64,000 nt of DNA from Aphanomyces cochlioides (lineage: Eukaryota; Oomycota; Saprolegniomycetes; Saprolegniales; Verrucalvaceae), in assembly GCA_019828595.1 (NCBI GenBank), contig JAHQRK010000035.1:452175-516174 (forward strand), in the 5' to 3' direction. Each line of letters opens with the position of its first letter. Within the stretch, counting starts at the first letter, position 1. Below, one piece after another: positions 44,101 through 59,100 of this stretch. The notes beneath the pieces are model-generated. The model ran no database searches. It was not told the origin of the DNA and saw only the letters and a list, made by a program, of their open reading frames with translations. The translations under genes and the position numbers were made by a program.

Positions 44101-47100
44101 GCACCAACTTGGTCCGAAATCAACACGCGAGAGTCCCAAGCATACCCCACAAACTGCATCTCGATGCCACTTTTTCTCCACTTGGTACACACGTGCCACA
44201 TGCACATCTCGACCCCATCGAGACACCCACTCGCCACGTCTGGCATGTTTGAAAGGTGTCATGCTCGTGTGGTGGACGACCAAGCACCAACTTGGTCCGA
44301 AATCAACACGCGAGAGTCCCAAGCATACCCCACAAACTGCATCTCGATGCCACTTTTTCTCCACTTGGTACACACGTGCCACATGCACATCTCGACCCCA
44401 TCGAGACACCCACTCGCCACGTCTGGCATGTTTGAAAGGTGTCATGCTCGTGTGGTGGACGACCAAGCACCAACTTGGTCCGAAATCAACACGCGAGAGT
44501 CCCAAGCATACCCCACAAACTGCATCTCGATGCCACTTTTTCTCCACTTGGTACACACGTGCCACATGCACATCTCGACCCCATCGAGACACCCACTCGC
44601 CACGTCTGGCATGTTTGAAAGGTGTCATGCTCGTGTGGTGGACGACCAAGCACCAACTTGGTCCGAAATCAACACGCGAGAGTCCCAAGCATACCCCACA
44701 AACTGCATCTCGATGCCACTTTTTCTCCACTTGGTACACACGTGCCACATGCACATCTCGACCCCATCGAGACACCCACTCGCCACGTCTGGCATGTTTG
44801 AAAGGTGTCATGCTCGTGTGGTGGACGACCAAGCACCAACTTGGTCCGAAATCAACACGCGAGAGTCCCAAGCATACCCCACAAACTACATCTCGATGCC
44901 ACTTTTTCTCCACTTGGTACACACGTGCCACATGCACATCTCGACCCCATCGAGACACCCACTCGCCACGTCTGGCATGTTTGAAAGGTGTCATGCTCGT
45001 GTGGTGGACGACCAAGCACCAACTTGGTCCGAAATCAACACGCGAGAGTCCCAAGCATACCCCACAAACTGCATCTCGATGCCACTTTTTCTCCACTTGG
45101 TACCCACGTGCCACATGCAGATCTCGACCCCATCGAGACACCCACTCGCCACGTCTGGCATGTTTGAAAGGTGTCATGCTCGTGTGGTGGACGACCAAGC
45201 ACCAACTTGGTCCGAAATCAACACGCGAGAGTCCCAAGCATACCCCACAAACTACATCTCGATGCCACTTTTTCTCCACTTGGTACACACGTGCCACATG
45301 CACATCTCGACCCCATCGAGACACCCACTCGCCACGTCTGGCATGTTTGAAAGGTGTCATGCTCGTGTGGTGGACGACCAAGCACCAACTTGGTCCGAAA
45401 TCAACACGCGAGAGTCCCAAGCATACCCCACAAACTGCATCTCGATGCCACTTTTTCTCCACTTGGTACACACGTGCCACATGCACATCTCGACCCCATC
45501 GAGACACCCACTCGCCACGTCTGGCATGTTTGAAAGGTGTCATGCTCGTGTGGTGGACGACCAAGCACCAACTTGGTCCGAAATCAACACGCGAGAGTCC
45601 CAAGCATACCCCACAAACTGCATCTCGATGCCACTTTTTCTCCACTTGGTACACACGTGCCACATGCACATCTCGACCCCATCGAGACACCCACTCGCCA
45701 CGTCTGGCATGTTTGAAAGGTGTCATGCTCGTGTGGTGGACGACCAAGCACCAACTTGGTCCGAAATCAACACGCGAGAGTCCCAAGCATACCCCACAAA
45801 CTGCATCTCGATGCCACTTTTTCTCCACTTGGTACACACGTGCCACATGCACATCTCGACCCCATCGAGACACCCACTCGCCACGTCTGGCATGTTTGAA
45901 AGGTGTCATGCTCGTGTGGTGGACGACCAAGCACCAACTTGGTCCGAAATCAACACGCGAGAGTCCCAAGCATACCCCACAAACTGCATCTCGATGCCAC
46001 TTTTTCTCCACTTGGTACACACGTGCCACATGCACATCTCGACCCCATCGAGACACCCACTCGCCACGTCTGGCATGTTTGAAAGGTGTCATGCTCGTGT
46101 GGTGGACGACCAAGCACCAACTTGGTCCGAAATCAACACGCGAGAGTCCCAAGCATACCCCACAAACTGCATCTCGATGCCACTTTTTCTCCACTTGGTA
46201 CACACGTGCCACATGCACATCTCGACCCCATCGAGACACCCACTCGCCACGTCTGGCATGTTTGAAAGGTGTCATGCTCGTGTGGTGGACGACCAAGCAC
46301 CAACTTGGTCCGAAATCAACACGCGAGAGTCCCAAGCATACCCCACAAACTGCATCTCGATGCCACTTTTTCTCCACTTGGTACACACGTGCCACATGCA
46401 CATCTCGACCCCATCGAGACACCCACTCGCCACGTCTGGCATGTTTGAAAGGTGTCATGCTCGTGTGGTGGACGACCAAGCACCAACTTGGTCCGAAATC
46501 AACACGCGAGAGTCCCAAGCATACCCCACAAACTGCATCTCGATGCCACTTTTTCTCCACTTGGTACACACGTGCCACATGCACATCTCGACCCCATCGA
46601 GACACCCACTCGCCACGTCTGGCATGTTTGAAAGGTGTCATGCTCGTGTGGTGGACGACCAAGCACCAACTTGGTCCGAAATCAACACGCGAGAGTCCCA
46701 AGCATACCCCACAAACTGCATCTCGATGCCACTTTTTCTCCACTTGGTACACACGTGCCACATGCACATCTCGACCCCATCGAGACACCCACTCGCCACG
46801 TCTGGCATGTTTGAAAGGTGTCATGCTCGTGTGGTGGACGACCAAGCACCAACTTGGTCCGAAATCAACACGCGAGAGTCCCAAGCATACCCCACAAACT
46901 GCATCTCGATGCCACTTTTTCTCCACTTGGTACACACGTGCCACATGCACATCTCGACCCCATCGAGACACCCACTCGCCACGTCTGGCATGTTTGAAAG
47001 GTGTCATGCTCGTGTGGTGGACGACCAAGCACCAACTTGGTCCGAAATCAACACGCGAGAGTCCCAAGCATACCCCACAAACTACATCTCGATGCCACTT

Positions 47101-50100
47101 TTTCTCCACTTGGTACACACGTGCCACATGCACATCTCGACCCCATCGAGACACCCACTCGCCACGTCTGGCATGTTTGAAAGGTGTCATGCTCGTGTGG
47201 TGGACGACCAAGCACCAACTTGGTCCGAAATCAACACGCGAGAGTCCCAAGCATACCCCACAAACTGCATCTCGATGCCACTTTTTCTCCACTTGGTACA
47301 CACGTGCCACATGCACATCTCGACCCCATCGAGACACCCACTCGCCACGTCTGGCATGTTTGAAAGGTGTCATGCTCGTGTGGTGGACGACCAAGCACCA
47401 ACTTGGTCCGAAATCAACACGCGAGAGTCCCAAGCATACCCCACAAACTGCATCTCGATGCCACTTTTTCTCCACTTGGTACACACGTGCCACATGCACA
47501 TCTCGACCCCATCGAGACACCCACTCGCCACGTCTGGCATGTTTGAAAGGTGTCATGCTCGTGTGGTGGACGACCAAGCACCAACTTGGTCCGAAATCAA
47601 CACGCGAGAGTCCCAAGCATACCCCACAAACTGCATCTCGATGCCACTTTTTCTCCACTTGGTACACACGTGCCACATGCACATCTCGACCCCATCGAGA
47701 CACCCACTCGCCACGTCTGGCATGTTTGAAAGGTGTCATGCTCGTGTGGTGGACGACCAAGCACCAACTTGGTCCGAAATCAACACGCGAGAGTCCCAAG
47801 CATACCCCACAAACTGCATCTCGATGCCACTTTTTCTCCACTTGGTACACACGTGCCACATGCACATCTCGACCCCATCGAGACACCCACTCGCCACGTC
47901 TGGCATGTTTGAAAGGTGTCATGCTCGTGTGGTGGACGACCAAGCACCAACTTGGTCCGAAATCAACACGCGAGAGTCCCAAGCATACCCCACAAACTGC
48001 ATCTCGATGCCACTTTTTCTCCACTTGGTACACACGTGCCACATGCACATCTCGACCCCATCGAGACACCCACTCGCCACGTCTGGCATGTTTGAAAGGT
48101 GTCATGCTCGTGTGGTGGACGACCAAGCACCAACTTGGTCCGAAATCAACACGCGAGAGTCCCAAGCATACCCCACAAACTGCATCTCGATGCCACTTTT
48201 TCTCCACTTGGTACACACGTGCCACATGCACATCTCGACCCCATCGAGACACCCACTCGCCACGTCTGGCATGTTTGAAAGGTGTCATGCTCGTGTGGTG
48301 GACGACCAAGCACCAACTTGGTCCGAAATCAACACGCGAGAGTCCCAAGCATACCCCACAAACTGCATCTCGATGCCACTTTTTCTCCACTTGGTACACA
48401 CGTGCCACATGCACATCTCGACCCCATCGAGACACCCACTCGCCACGTCTGGCATGTTTGAAAGGTGTCATGCTCGTGTGGTGGACGACCAAGCACCAAC
48501 TTGGTCCGAAATCAACACGCGAGAGTCCCAAGCATACCCCACAAACTGCATCTCGATGCCACTTTTTCTCCACTTGGTACACACGTGCCACATGCACATC
48601 TCGACCCCATCGAGACACCCACTCGCCACGTCTGGCATGTTTGAAAGGTGTCATGCTCGTGTGGTGGACGACCAAGCACCAACTTGGTCCGAAATCAACA
48701 CGCGAGAGTCCCAAGCATACCCCACAAACTGCATCTCGATGCCACTTTTTCTCCACTTGGTACACACGTGCCACATGCACATCTCGACCCCATCGAGACA
48801 CCCACTCGCCACGTCTGGCATGTTTGAAAGGTGTCATGCTCGTGTGGTGGACGACCAAGCACCAACTTGGTCCGAAATCAACACGCGAGAGTCCCAAGCA
48901 TACCCCACAAACTGCATCTCGATGCCACTTTTTCTCCACTTGGTACACACGTGCCACATGCACATCTCGACCCCATCGAGACACCCACTCGCCACGTCTG
49001 GCATGTTTGAAAGGTGTCATGCTCGTGTGGTGGACGACCAAGCACCAACTTGGTCCGAAATCAACACGCGAGAGTCCCAAGCATACCCCACAAACTGCAT
49101 CTCGATGCCACTTTTTCTCCACTTGGTACACACGTGCCACATGCACATCTCGACCCCATCGAGACACCCACTCGCCACGTCTGGCATGTTTGAAAGGTGT
49201 CATGCTCGTGTGGTGGACGACCAAGCACCAACTTGGTCCGAAATCAACACGCGAGAGTCCCAAGCATACCCCACAAACTGCATCTCGATGCCACTTTTTC
49301 TCCACTTGGTACACACGTGCCACATGCACATCTCGACCCCATCGAGACACCCACTCGCCACGTCTGGCATGTTTGAAAGGTGTCATGCTCGTGTGGTGGA
49401 CGACCAAGCACCAACTTGGTCCGAAATCAACACGCGAGAGTCCCAAGCATACCCCACAAACTGCATCTCGATGCCACTTTTTCTCCACTTGGTACACACG
49501 TGCCACATGCACATCTCGACCCCATCGAGACACCCACTCGCCACGTCTGGCATGTTTGAAAGGTGTCATGCTCGTGTGGTGGACGACCAAGCACCAACTT
49601 GGTCCGAAATCAACACGCGAGAGTCCCAAGCATACCCCACAAACTGCATCTCGATGCCACTTTTTCTCCACTTGGTACACACGTGCCACATGCACATCTC
49701 GACCCCATCGAGACACCCACTCGCCACGTCTGGCATGTTTGAAAGGTGTCATGCTCGTGTGGTGGACGACCAAGCACCAACTTGGTCCGAAATCAACACG
49801 CGAGAGTCCCAAGCATACCCCACAAACTGCATCTCGATGCCACTTTTTCTCCACTTGGTACACACGTGCCACATGCACATCTCGACCCCATCGAGACACC
49901 CACTCGCCACGTCTGGCATGTTTGAAAGGTGTCATGCTCGTGTGGTGGACGACCAAGCACCAACTTGGTCCGAAATCAACACGCGAGAGTCCCAAGCATA
50001 CCCCACAAACTGCATCTCGATGCCACTTTTTCTCCACTTGGTACACACGTGCCACATGCACATCTCGACCCCATCGAGACACCCACTCGCCACGTCTGGC

Positions 50101-53100
50101 ATGTTTGAAAGGTGTCATGCTCGTGTGGTGGACGACCAAGCACCAACTTGGTCCGAAATCAACACGCGAGAGTCCCAAGCATACCCCACAAACTGCATCT
50201 CGATGCCACTTTTTCTCCACTTGGTACACACGTGCCACATGCACATCTCGACCCCATCGAGACACCCACTCGCCACGTCTGGCATGTTTGAAAGGTGTCA
50301 TGCTCGTGTGGTGGACGACCAAGCACCAACTTGGTCCGAAATCAACACGCGAGAGTCCCAAGCATACCCCACAAACTGCATCTCGATGCCACTTTTTCTC
50401 CACTTGGTACACACGTGCCACATGCACATCTCGACCCCATCGAGACACCCACTCGCCACGTCTGGCATGTTTGAAAGGTGTCATGCTCGTGTGGTGGACG
50501 ACCAAGCACCAACTTGGTCCGAAATCAACACGCGAGAGTCCCAAGCATACCCCACAAACTGCATCTCGATGCCACTTTTTCTCCACTTGGTACACACGTG
50601 CCACATGCACATCTCGACCCCATCGAGACACCCACTCGCCACGTCTGGCATGTTTGAAAGGTGTCATGCTCGTGTGGTGGACGACCAAGCACCAACTTGG
50701 TCCGAAATCAACACGCGAGAGTCCCAAGCATACCCCACAAACTGCATCTCGATGCCACTTTTTCTCCACTTGGTACACACGTGCCACATGCACATCTCGA
50801 CCCCATCGAGACACCCACTCGCCACGTCTGGCATGTTTGAAAGGTGTCATGCTCGTGTGGTGGACGACCAAGCACCAACTTGGTCCGAAATCAACACGCG
50901 AGAGTCCCAAGCATACCCCACAAACTGCATCTCGATGCCACTTTTTCTCCACTTGGTACACACGTGCCACATGCACATCTCGACCCCATCGAGACACCCA
51001 CTCGCCACGTCTGGCATGTTTGAAAGGTGTCATGCTCGTGTGGTGGACGACCAAGCACCAACTTGGTCCGAAATCAACACGCGAGAGTCCCAAGCATACC
51101 CCACAAACTGCATCTCGATGCCACTTTTTCTCCACTTGGTACACACGTGCCACATGCACATCTCGACCCCATCGAGACACCCACTCGCCACGTCTGGCAT
51201 GTTTGAAAGGTGTCATGCTCGTGTGGTGGACGACCAAGCACCAACTTGGTCCGAAATCAACACGCGAGAGTCCCAAGCATACCCCACAAACTGCATCTCG
51301 ATGCCACTTTTTCTCCACTTGGTACACACGTGCCACATGCACATCTCGACCCCATCGAGACACCCACTCGCCACGTCTGGCATGTTTGAAAGGTGTCATG
51401 CTCGTGTGGTGGACGACCAAGCACCAACTTGGTCCGAAATCAACACGCGAGAGTCCCAAGCATACCCCACAAACTGCATCTCGATGCCACTTTTTCTCCA
51501 CTTGGTACACACGTGCCACATGCACATCTCGACCCCATCGAGACACCCACTCGCCACGTCTGGCATGTTTGAAAGGTGTCATGCTCGTGTGGTGGACGAC
51601 CAAGCACCAACTTGGTCCGAAATCAACACGCGAGAGTCCCAAGCATACCCCACAAACTGCATCTCGATGCCACTTTTTCTCCACTTGGTACACACGTGCC
51701 ACATGCACATCTCGACCCCATCGAGACACCCACTCGCCACGTCTGGCATGTTTGAAAGGTGTCATGCTCGTGTGGTGGACGACCAAGCACCAACTTGGTC
51801 CGAAATCAACACGCGAGAGTCCCAAGCATACCCCACAAACTGCATCTCGATGCCACTTTTTCTCCACTTGGTACACACGTGCCACATGCACATCTCGACC
51901 CCATCGAGACACCCACTCGCCACGTCTGGCATGTTTGAAAGGTGTCATGCTCGTGTGGTGGACGACCAAGCACCAACTTGGTCCGAAATCAACACGCGAG
52001 AGTCCCAAGCATACCCCACAAACTGCATCTCGATGCCACTTTTTCTCCACTTGGTACACACGTGCCACATGCACATCTCGACCCCATCGAGACACCCACT
52101 CGCCACGTCTGGCATGTTTGAAAGGTGTCATGCTCGTGTGGTGGACGACCAAGCACCAACTTGGTCCGAAATCAACACGCGAGAGTCCCAAGCATACCCC
52201 ACAAACTGCATCTCGATGCCACTTTTTCTCCACTTGGTACACACGTGCCACATGCACATCTCGACCCCATCGAGACACCCACTCGCCACGTCTGGCATGT
52301 TTGAAAGGTGTCATGCTCGTGTGGTGGACGACCAAGCACCAACTTGGTCCGAAATCAACACGCGAGAGTCCCAAGCATACCCCACAAACTGCATCTCGAT
52401 GCCACTTTTTCTCCACTTGGTACACACGTGCCACATGCACATCTCGACCCCATCGAGACACCCACTCGCCACGTCTGGCATGTTTGAAAGGTGTCATGCT
52501 CGTGTGGTGGACGACCAAGCACCAACTTGGTCCGAAATCAACACGCGAGAGTCCCAAGCATACCCCACAAACTGCATCTCGATGCCACTTTTTCTCCACT
52601 TGGTACACACGTGCCACATGCACATCTCGACCCCATCGAGACACCCACTCGCCACGTCTGGCATGTTTGAAAGGTGTCATGCTCGTGTGGTGGACGACCA
52701 AGCACCAACTTGGTCCGAAATCAACACGCGAGAGTCCCAAGCATACCCCACAAACTGCATCTCGATGCCACTTTTTCTCCACTTGGTACACACGTGCCAC
52801 ATGCACATCTCGACCCCATCGAGACACCCACTCGCCACGTCTGGCATGTTTGAAAGGTGTCATGCTCGTGTGGTGGACGACCAAGCACCAACTTGGTCCG
52901 AAATCAACACGCGAGAGTCCCAAGCATACCCCACAAACTGCATCTCGATGCCACTTTTTCTCCACTTGGTACACACGTGCCACATGCACATCTCGACCCC
53001 ATCGAGACACCCACTCGCCACGTCTGGCATGTTTGAAAGGTGTCATGCTCGTGTGGTGGACGACCAAGCACCAACTTGGTCCGAAATCAACACGCGAGAG

Positions 53101-56100
53101 TCCCAAGCATACCCCACAAACTGCATCTCGATGCCACTTTTTCTCCACTTGGTACACACGTGCCACATGCACATCTCGACCCCATCGAGACACCCACTCG
53201 CCACGTCTGGCATGTTTGAAAGGTGTCATGCTCGTGTGGTGGACGACCAAGCACCAACTTGGTCCGAAATCAACACGCGAGAGTCCCAAGCATACCCCAC
53301 AAACTGCATCTCGATGCCACTTTTTCTCCACTTGGTACACACGTGCCACATGCACATCTCGACCCCATCGAGACACCCACTCGCCACGTCTGGCATGTTT
53401 GAAAGGTGTCATGCTCGTGTGGTGGACGACCAAGCACCAACTTGGTCCGAAATCAACACGCGAGAGTCCCAAGCATACCCCACAAACTGCATCTCGATGC
53501 CACTTTTTCTCCACTTGGTACACACGTGCCACATGCACATCTCGACCCCATCGAGACACCCACTCGCCACGTCTGGCATGTTTGAAAGGTGTCATGCTCG
53601 TGTGGTGGACGACCAAGCACCAACTTGGTCCGAAATCAACACGCGAGAGTCCCAAGCATACCCCACAAACTGCATCTCGATGCCACTTTTTCTCCACTTG
53701 GTACACACGTGCCACATGCACATCTCGACCCCATCGAGACACCCACTCGCCACGTCTGGCATGTTTGAAAGGTGTCATGCTCGTGTGGTGGACGACCAAG
53801 CACCAACTTGGTCCGAAATCAACACGCGAGAGTCCCAAGCATACCCCACAAACTGCATCTCGATGCCACTTTTTCTCCACTTGGTACACACGTGCCACAT
53901 GCACATCTCGACCCCATCGAGACACCCACTCGCCACGTCTGGCATGTTTGAAAGGTGTCATGCTCGTGTGGTGGACGACCAAGCACCAACTTGGTCCGAA
54001 ATCAACACGCGAGAGTCCCAAGCATACCCCACAAACTGCATCTCGATGCCACTTTTTCTCCACTTGGTACACACGTGCCACATGCACATCTCGACCCCAT
54101 CGAGACACCCACTCGCCACGTCTGGCATGTTTGAAAGGTGTCATGCTCGTGTGGTGGACGACCAAGCACCAACTTGGTCCGAAATCAACACGCGAGAGTC
54201 CCAAGCATACCCCACAAACTGCATCTCGATGCCACTTTTTCTCCACTTGGTACACACGTGCCACATGCACATCTCGACCCCATCGAGACACCCACTCGCC
54301 ACGTCTGGCATGTTTGAAAGGTGTCATGCTCGTGTGGTGGACGACCAAGCACCAACTTGGTCCGAAATCAACACGCGAGAGTCCCAAGCATACCCCACAA
54401 ACTGCATCTCGATGCCACTTTTTCTCCACTTGGTACACACGTGCCACATGCACATCTCGACCCCATCGAGACACCCACTCGCCACGTCTGGCATGTTTGA
54501 AAGGTGTCATGCTCGTGTGGTGGACGACCAAGCACCAACTTGGTCCGAAATCAACACGCGAGAGTCCCAAGCATACCCCACAAACTGCATCTCGATGCCA
54601 CTTTTTCTCCACTTGGTACACACGTGCCACATGCACATCTCGACCCCATCGAGACACCCACTCGCCACGTCTGGCATGTTTGAAAGGTGTCATGCTCGTG
54701 TGGTGGACGACCAAGCACCAACTTGGTCCGAAATCAACACGCGAGAGTCCCAAGCATACCCCACAAACTGCATCTCGATGCCACTTTTTCTCCACTTGGT
54801 ACACACGTGCCACATGCACATCTCGACCCCATCGAGACACCCACTCGCCACGTCTGGCATGTTTGAAAGGTGTCATGCTCGTGTGGTGGACGACCAAGCA
54901 CCAACTTGGTCCGAAATCAACACGCGAGAGTCCCGAGCATACCCCACAAACTGCATCTCGATGCCACTTTTTCTCCACTTGGTACACACGTGCCACATGC
55001 ACATCTCGACCCCATCGAGACACCCACTCGCCACGTCTGGCATGTTTGAAAGGTGTCATGCTCGTGTGGTGGACGACCAAGCACCAACTTGGTCCGAAAT
55101 CAACACGCGAGAGTCCCAAGCATACCCCACAAACTGCATCTCGATGCCACTTTTTCTCCACTTGGTACACACGTGCCACATGCACATCTCGACCCCATCG
55201 AGACACCCACTCGCCACGTCTGGCATGTTTGAAAGGTGTCATGCTCGTGTGGTGGACGACCAAGCACCAACTTGGTCCGAAATCAACACGCGAGAGTCCC
55301 AAGCATACCCCACAAACTGCATCTCGATGCCACTTTTTCTCCACTTGGTACACACGTGCCACATGCACATCTCGACCCCATCGAGACACCCACTCGCCAC
55401 GTCTGGCATGTTTGAAAGGTGTCATGCTCGTGTGGTGGACGACCAAGCACCAACTTGGTCCGAAATCAACACGCGAGAGTCCCAAGCATACCCCACAAAC
55501 TGCATCTCGATGCCACTTTTTCTCCACTTGGTACACACGTGCCACATGCACATCTCGACCCCATCGAGACACCCACTCGCCACGTCTGGCATGTTTGAAA
55601 GGTGTCATGCTCGTGTGGTGGACGACCAAGCACCAACTTGGTCCGAAATCAACACGCGAGAGTCCCAAGCATACCCCACAAACTGCATCTCGATGCCACT
55701 TTTTCTCCACTTGGTACACACGTGCCACATGCACATCTCGACCCCATCGAGACACCCACTCGCCACGTCTGGCATGTTTGAAAGGTGTCATGCTCGTGTG
55801 GTGGACGACCAAGCACCAACTTGGTCCGAAATCAACACGCGAGAGTCCCAAGCATACCCCACAAACTGCATCTCGATGCCACTTTTTCTCCACTTGGTAC
55901 ACACGTGCCACATGCACATCTCGACCCCATCGAGACACCCACTCGCCACGTCTGGCATGTTTGAAAGGTGTCATGCTCGTGTGGTGGACGACCAAGCACC
56001 AACTTGGTCCGAAATCAACACGCGAGAGTCCCAAGCATACCCCACAAACTGCATCTCGATGCCACTTTTTCTCCACTTGGTACACACGTGCCACATGCAC

Positions 56101-59100
56101 ATCTCGACCCCATCGAGACACCCACTCGCCACGTCTGGCATGTTTGAAAGGTGTCATGCTCGTGTGGTGGACGACCAAGCACCAACTTGGTCCGAAATCA
56201 ACACGCGAGAGTCCCAAGCATACCCCACAAACTGCATCTCGATGCCACTTTTTCTCCACTTGGTACACACGTGCCACATGCACATCTCGACCCCATCGAG
56301 ACACCCACTCGCCACGTCTGGCATGTTTGAAAGGTGTCATGCTCGTGTGGTGGACGACCAAGCACCAACTTGGTCCGAAATCAACACGCGAGAGTCCCAA
56401 GCATACCCCACAAACTGCATCTCGATGCCACTTTTTCTCCACTTGGTACACACGTGCCACATGCACATCTCGACCCCATCGAGACACCCACTCGCCACGT
56501 CTGGCATGTTTGAAAGGTGTCATGCTCGTGTGGTGGACGACCAAGCACCAACTTGGTCCGAAATCAACACGCGAGAGTCCCAAGCATACCCCACAAACTG
56601 CATCTCGATGCCACTTTTTCTCCACTTGGTACACACGTGCCACATGCACATCTCGACCCCATCGAGACACCCACTCGCCACGTCTGGCATGTTTGAAAGG
56701 TGTCATGCTCGTGTGGTGGACGACCAAGCACCAACTTGGTCCGAAATCAACACGCGAGAGTCCCAAGCATACCCCACAAACTGCATCTCGATGCCACTTT
56801 TTCTCCACTTGGTACACACGTGCCACATGCACATCTCGACCCCATCGAGACACCCACTCGCCACGTCTGGCATGTTTGAAAGGTGTCATGCTCGTGTGGT
56901 GGACGACCAAGCACCAACTTGGTCCGAAATCAACACGCGAGAGTCCCAAGCATACCCCACAAACTGCATCTCGATGCCACTTTTTCTCCACTTGGTACAC
57001 ACGTGCCACATGCACATCTCGACCCCATCGAGACACCCACTCGCCACGTCTGGCATGTTTGAAAGGTGTCATGCTCGTGTGGTGGACGACCAAGCACCAA
57101 CTTGGTCCGAAATCAACACGCGAGAGTCCCAAGCATACCCCACAAACTGCATCTCGATGCCACTTTTTCTCCACTTGGTACACACGTGCCACATGCACAT
57201 CTCGACCCCATCGAGACACCCACTCGCCACGTCTGGCATGTTTGAAAGGTGTCATGCTCGTGTGGTGGACGACCAAGCACCAACTTGGTCCGAAATCAAC
57301 ACGCGAGAGTCCCAAGCATACCCCACAAACTGCATCTCGATGCCACTTTTTCTCCACTTGGTACACACGTGCCACATGCACATCTCGACCCCATCGAGAC
57401 ACCCACTCGCCACGTCTGGCATGTTTGAAAGGTGTCATGCTCGTGTGGTGGACGACCAAGCACCAACTTGGTCCGAAATCAACACGCGAGAGTCCCAAGC
57501 ATACCCCACAAACTGCATCTCGATGCCACTTTTTCTCCACTTGGTACACACGTGCCACATGCACATCTCGACCCCATCGAGACACCCACTCGCCACGTCT
57601 GGCATGTTTGAAAGGTGTCATGCTCGTGTGGTGGACGACCAAGCACCAACTTGGTCCGAAAATCAACACGCGAGAGTCCCAAGCATACCCCACAAACTGC
57701 ATCTCGATGCCACTTTTTCTCCACTTGGTACACACGTGCCACATGCACATCTCGACCCCATCGAGACACCCACTCGCCACGTCTGGCATGTTTGAAAGGT
57801 GTCATGCTCGTGTGGTGGACGACCAAGCACCAACTTGGTCCGAAATCAACACGCGAGAGTCCCAAGCATACCCCACAAACTGCATCTCGATGCCACTTTT
57901 TCTCCACTTGGTACACACGTGCCACATGCACATCTCGACCCCATCGAGACACCCACTCGCCACGTCTGGCATGTTTGAAAGGTGTCATGCTCGTGTGGTG
58001 GACGACCAAGCACCAACTTGGTCCGAAATCAACACGCGAGAGTCCCAAGCATACCCCACAAACTGCATCTCGATGCCACTTTTCTCCACTTGGTACACAC
58101 GTGCCACATGCACATCTCGACCCCATCGAGACACCCACTCGCCACGTCTGGCATGTTTGAAAGGTGTCATGCTCGTGTGGTGGACGACCAAGCACCAACT
58201 TGGTCCGAAATCAACACGCGAGAGTCCCAAGCATACCCCACAAACTGCATCTCGATGCCACTTTTTTCTCCACTTGGTACACACGTGCCACATGCACATC
58301 TCGACCCCATCGAGACACCCACTCGCCACGTCTGGCATGTTTGAAAGGTGTCATGCTCGTGTGGTGGACGACCAAGCACCAACTTGGTCCGAAATCAACA
58401 CGCGAGAGTCCCAAGCATACCCCACAAACTGCATCTCGATGCCACTTTTTCTCCACTTGGTACACACGTGCCACATGCACATCTCGACCCCATCGAGACA
58501 CCCACTCGCCACGTCTGGCATGTTTGAAAGGTGTCATGCTCGTGTGGTGGACGACCAAGCACCAACTTGGTCCGAAATCAACACGCGAGAGTCCCAAGCA
58601 TACCCCACAAACTGCATCTCGATGCCACTTTTTCTCCACTTGGTACACACGTGCCACATGCACATCTCGACCCCATCGAGACACCCACTCGCCACGTCTG
58701 GCATGTTTGAAAGGTGTCATGCTCGTGTGGTGGACGACCAAGCACCAACTTGGTCCGAAATCAACACGCGAGAGTCCCAAGCATACCCCACAAACTGCAT
58801 CTCGATGCCACTTTTTTCTCCACTTGGTACACACGTGCCACATGCACATCTCGACCCCATCGAGACACCCACTCGCCACGTCTGGCATGTTTGAAAGGTG
58901 TCATGCTCGTGTGGTGGACGACCAAGCACCAACTTGGTCCGAAATCAACACGCGAGAGTCCCAAGCATACCCCACAAACTGCATCTCGATGCCACTTTTT
59001 CTCCACTTGGTACACACGTGCCACATGCACATCTCGACCCCATCGAGACACCCACTCGCCACGTCTGGCATGTTTGAAAGGTGTCATGCTCGTGTGGTGG

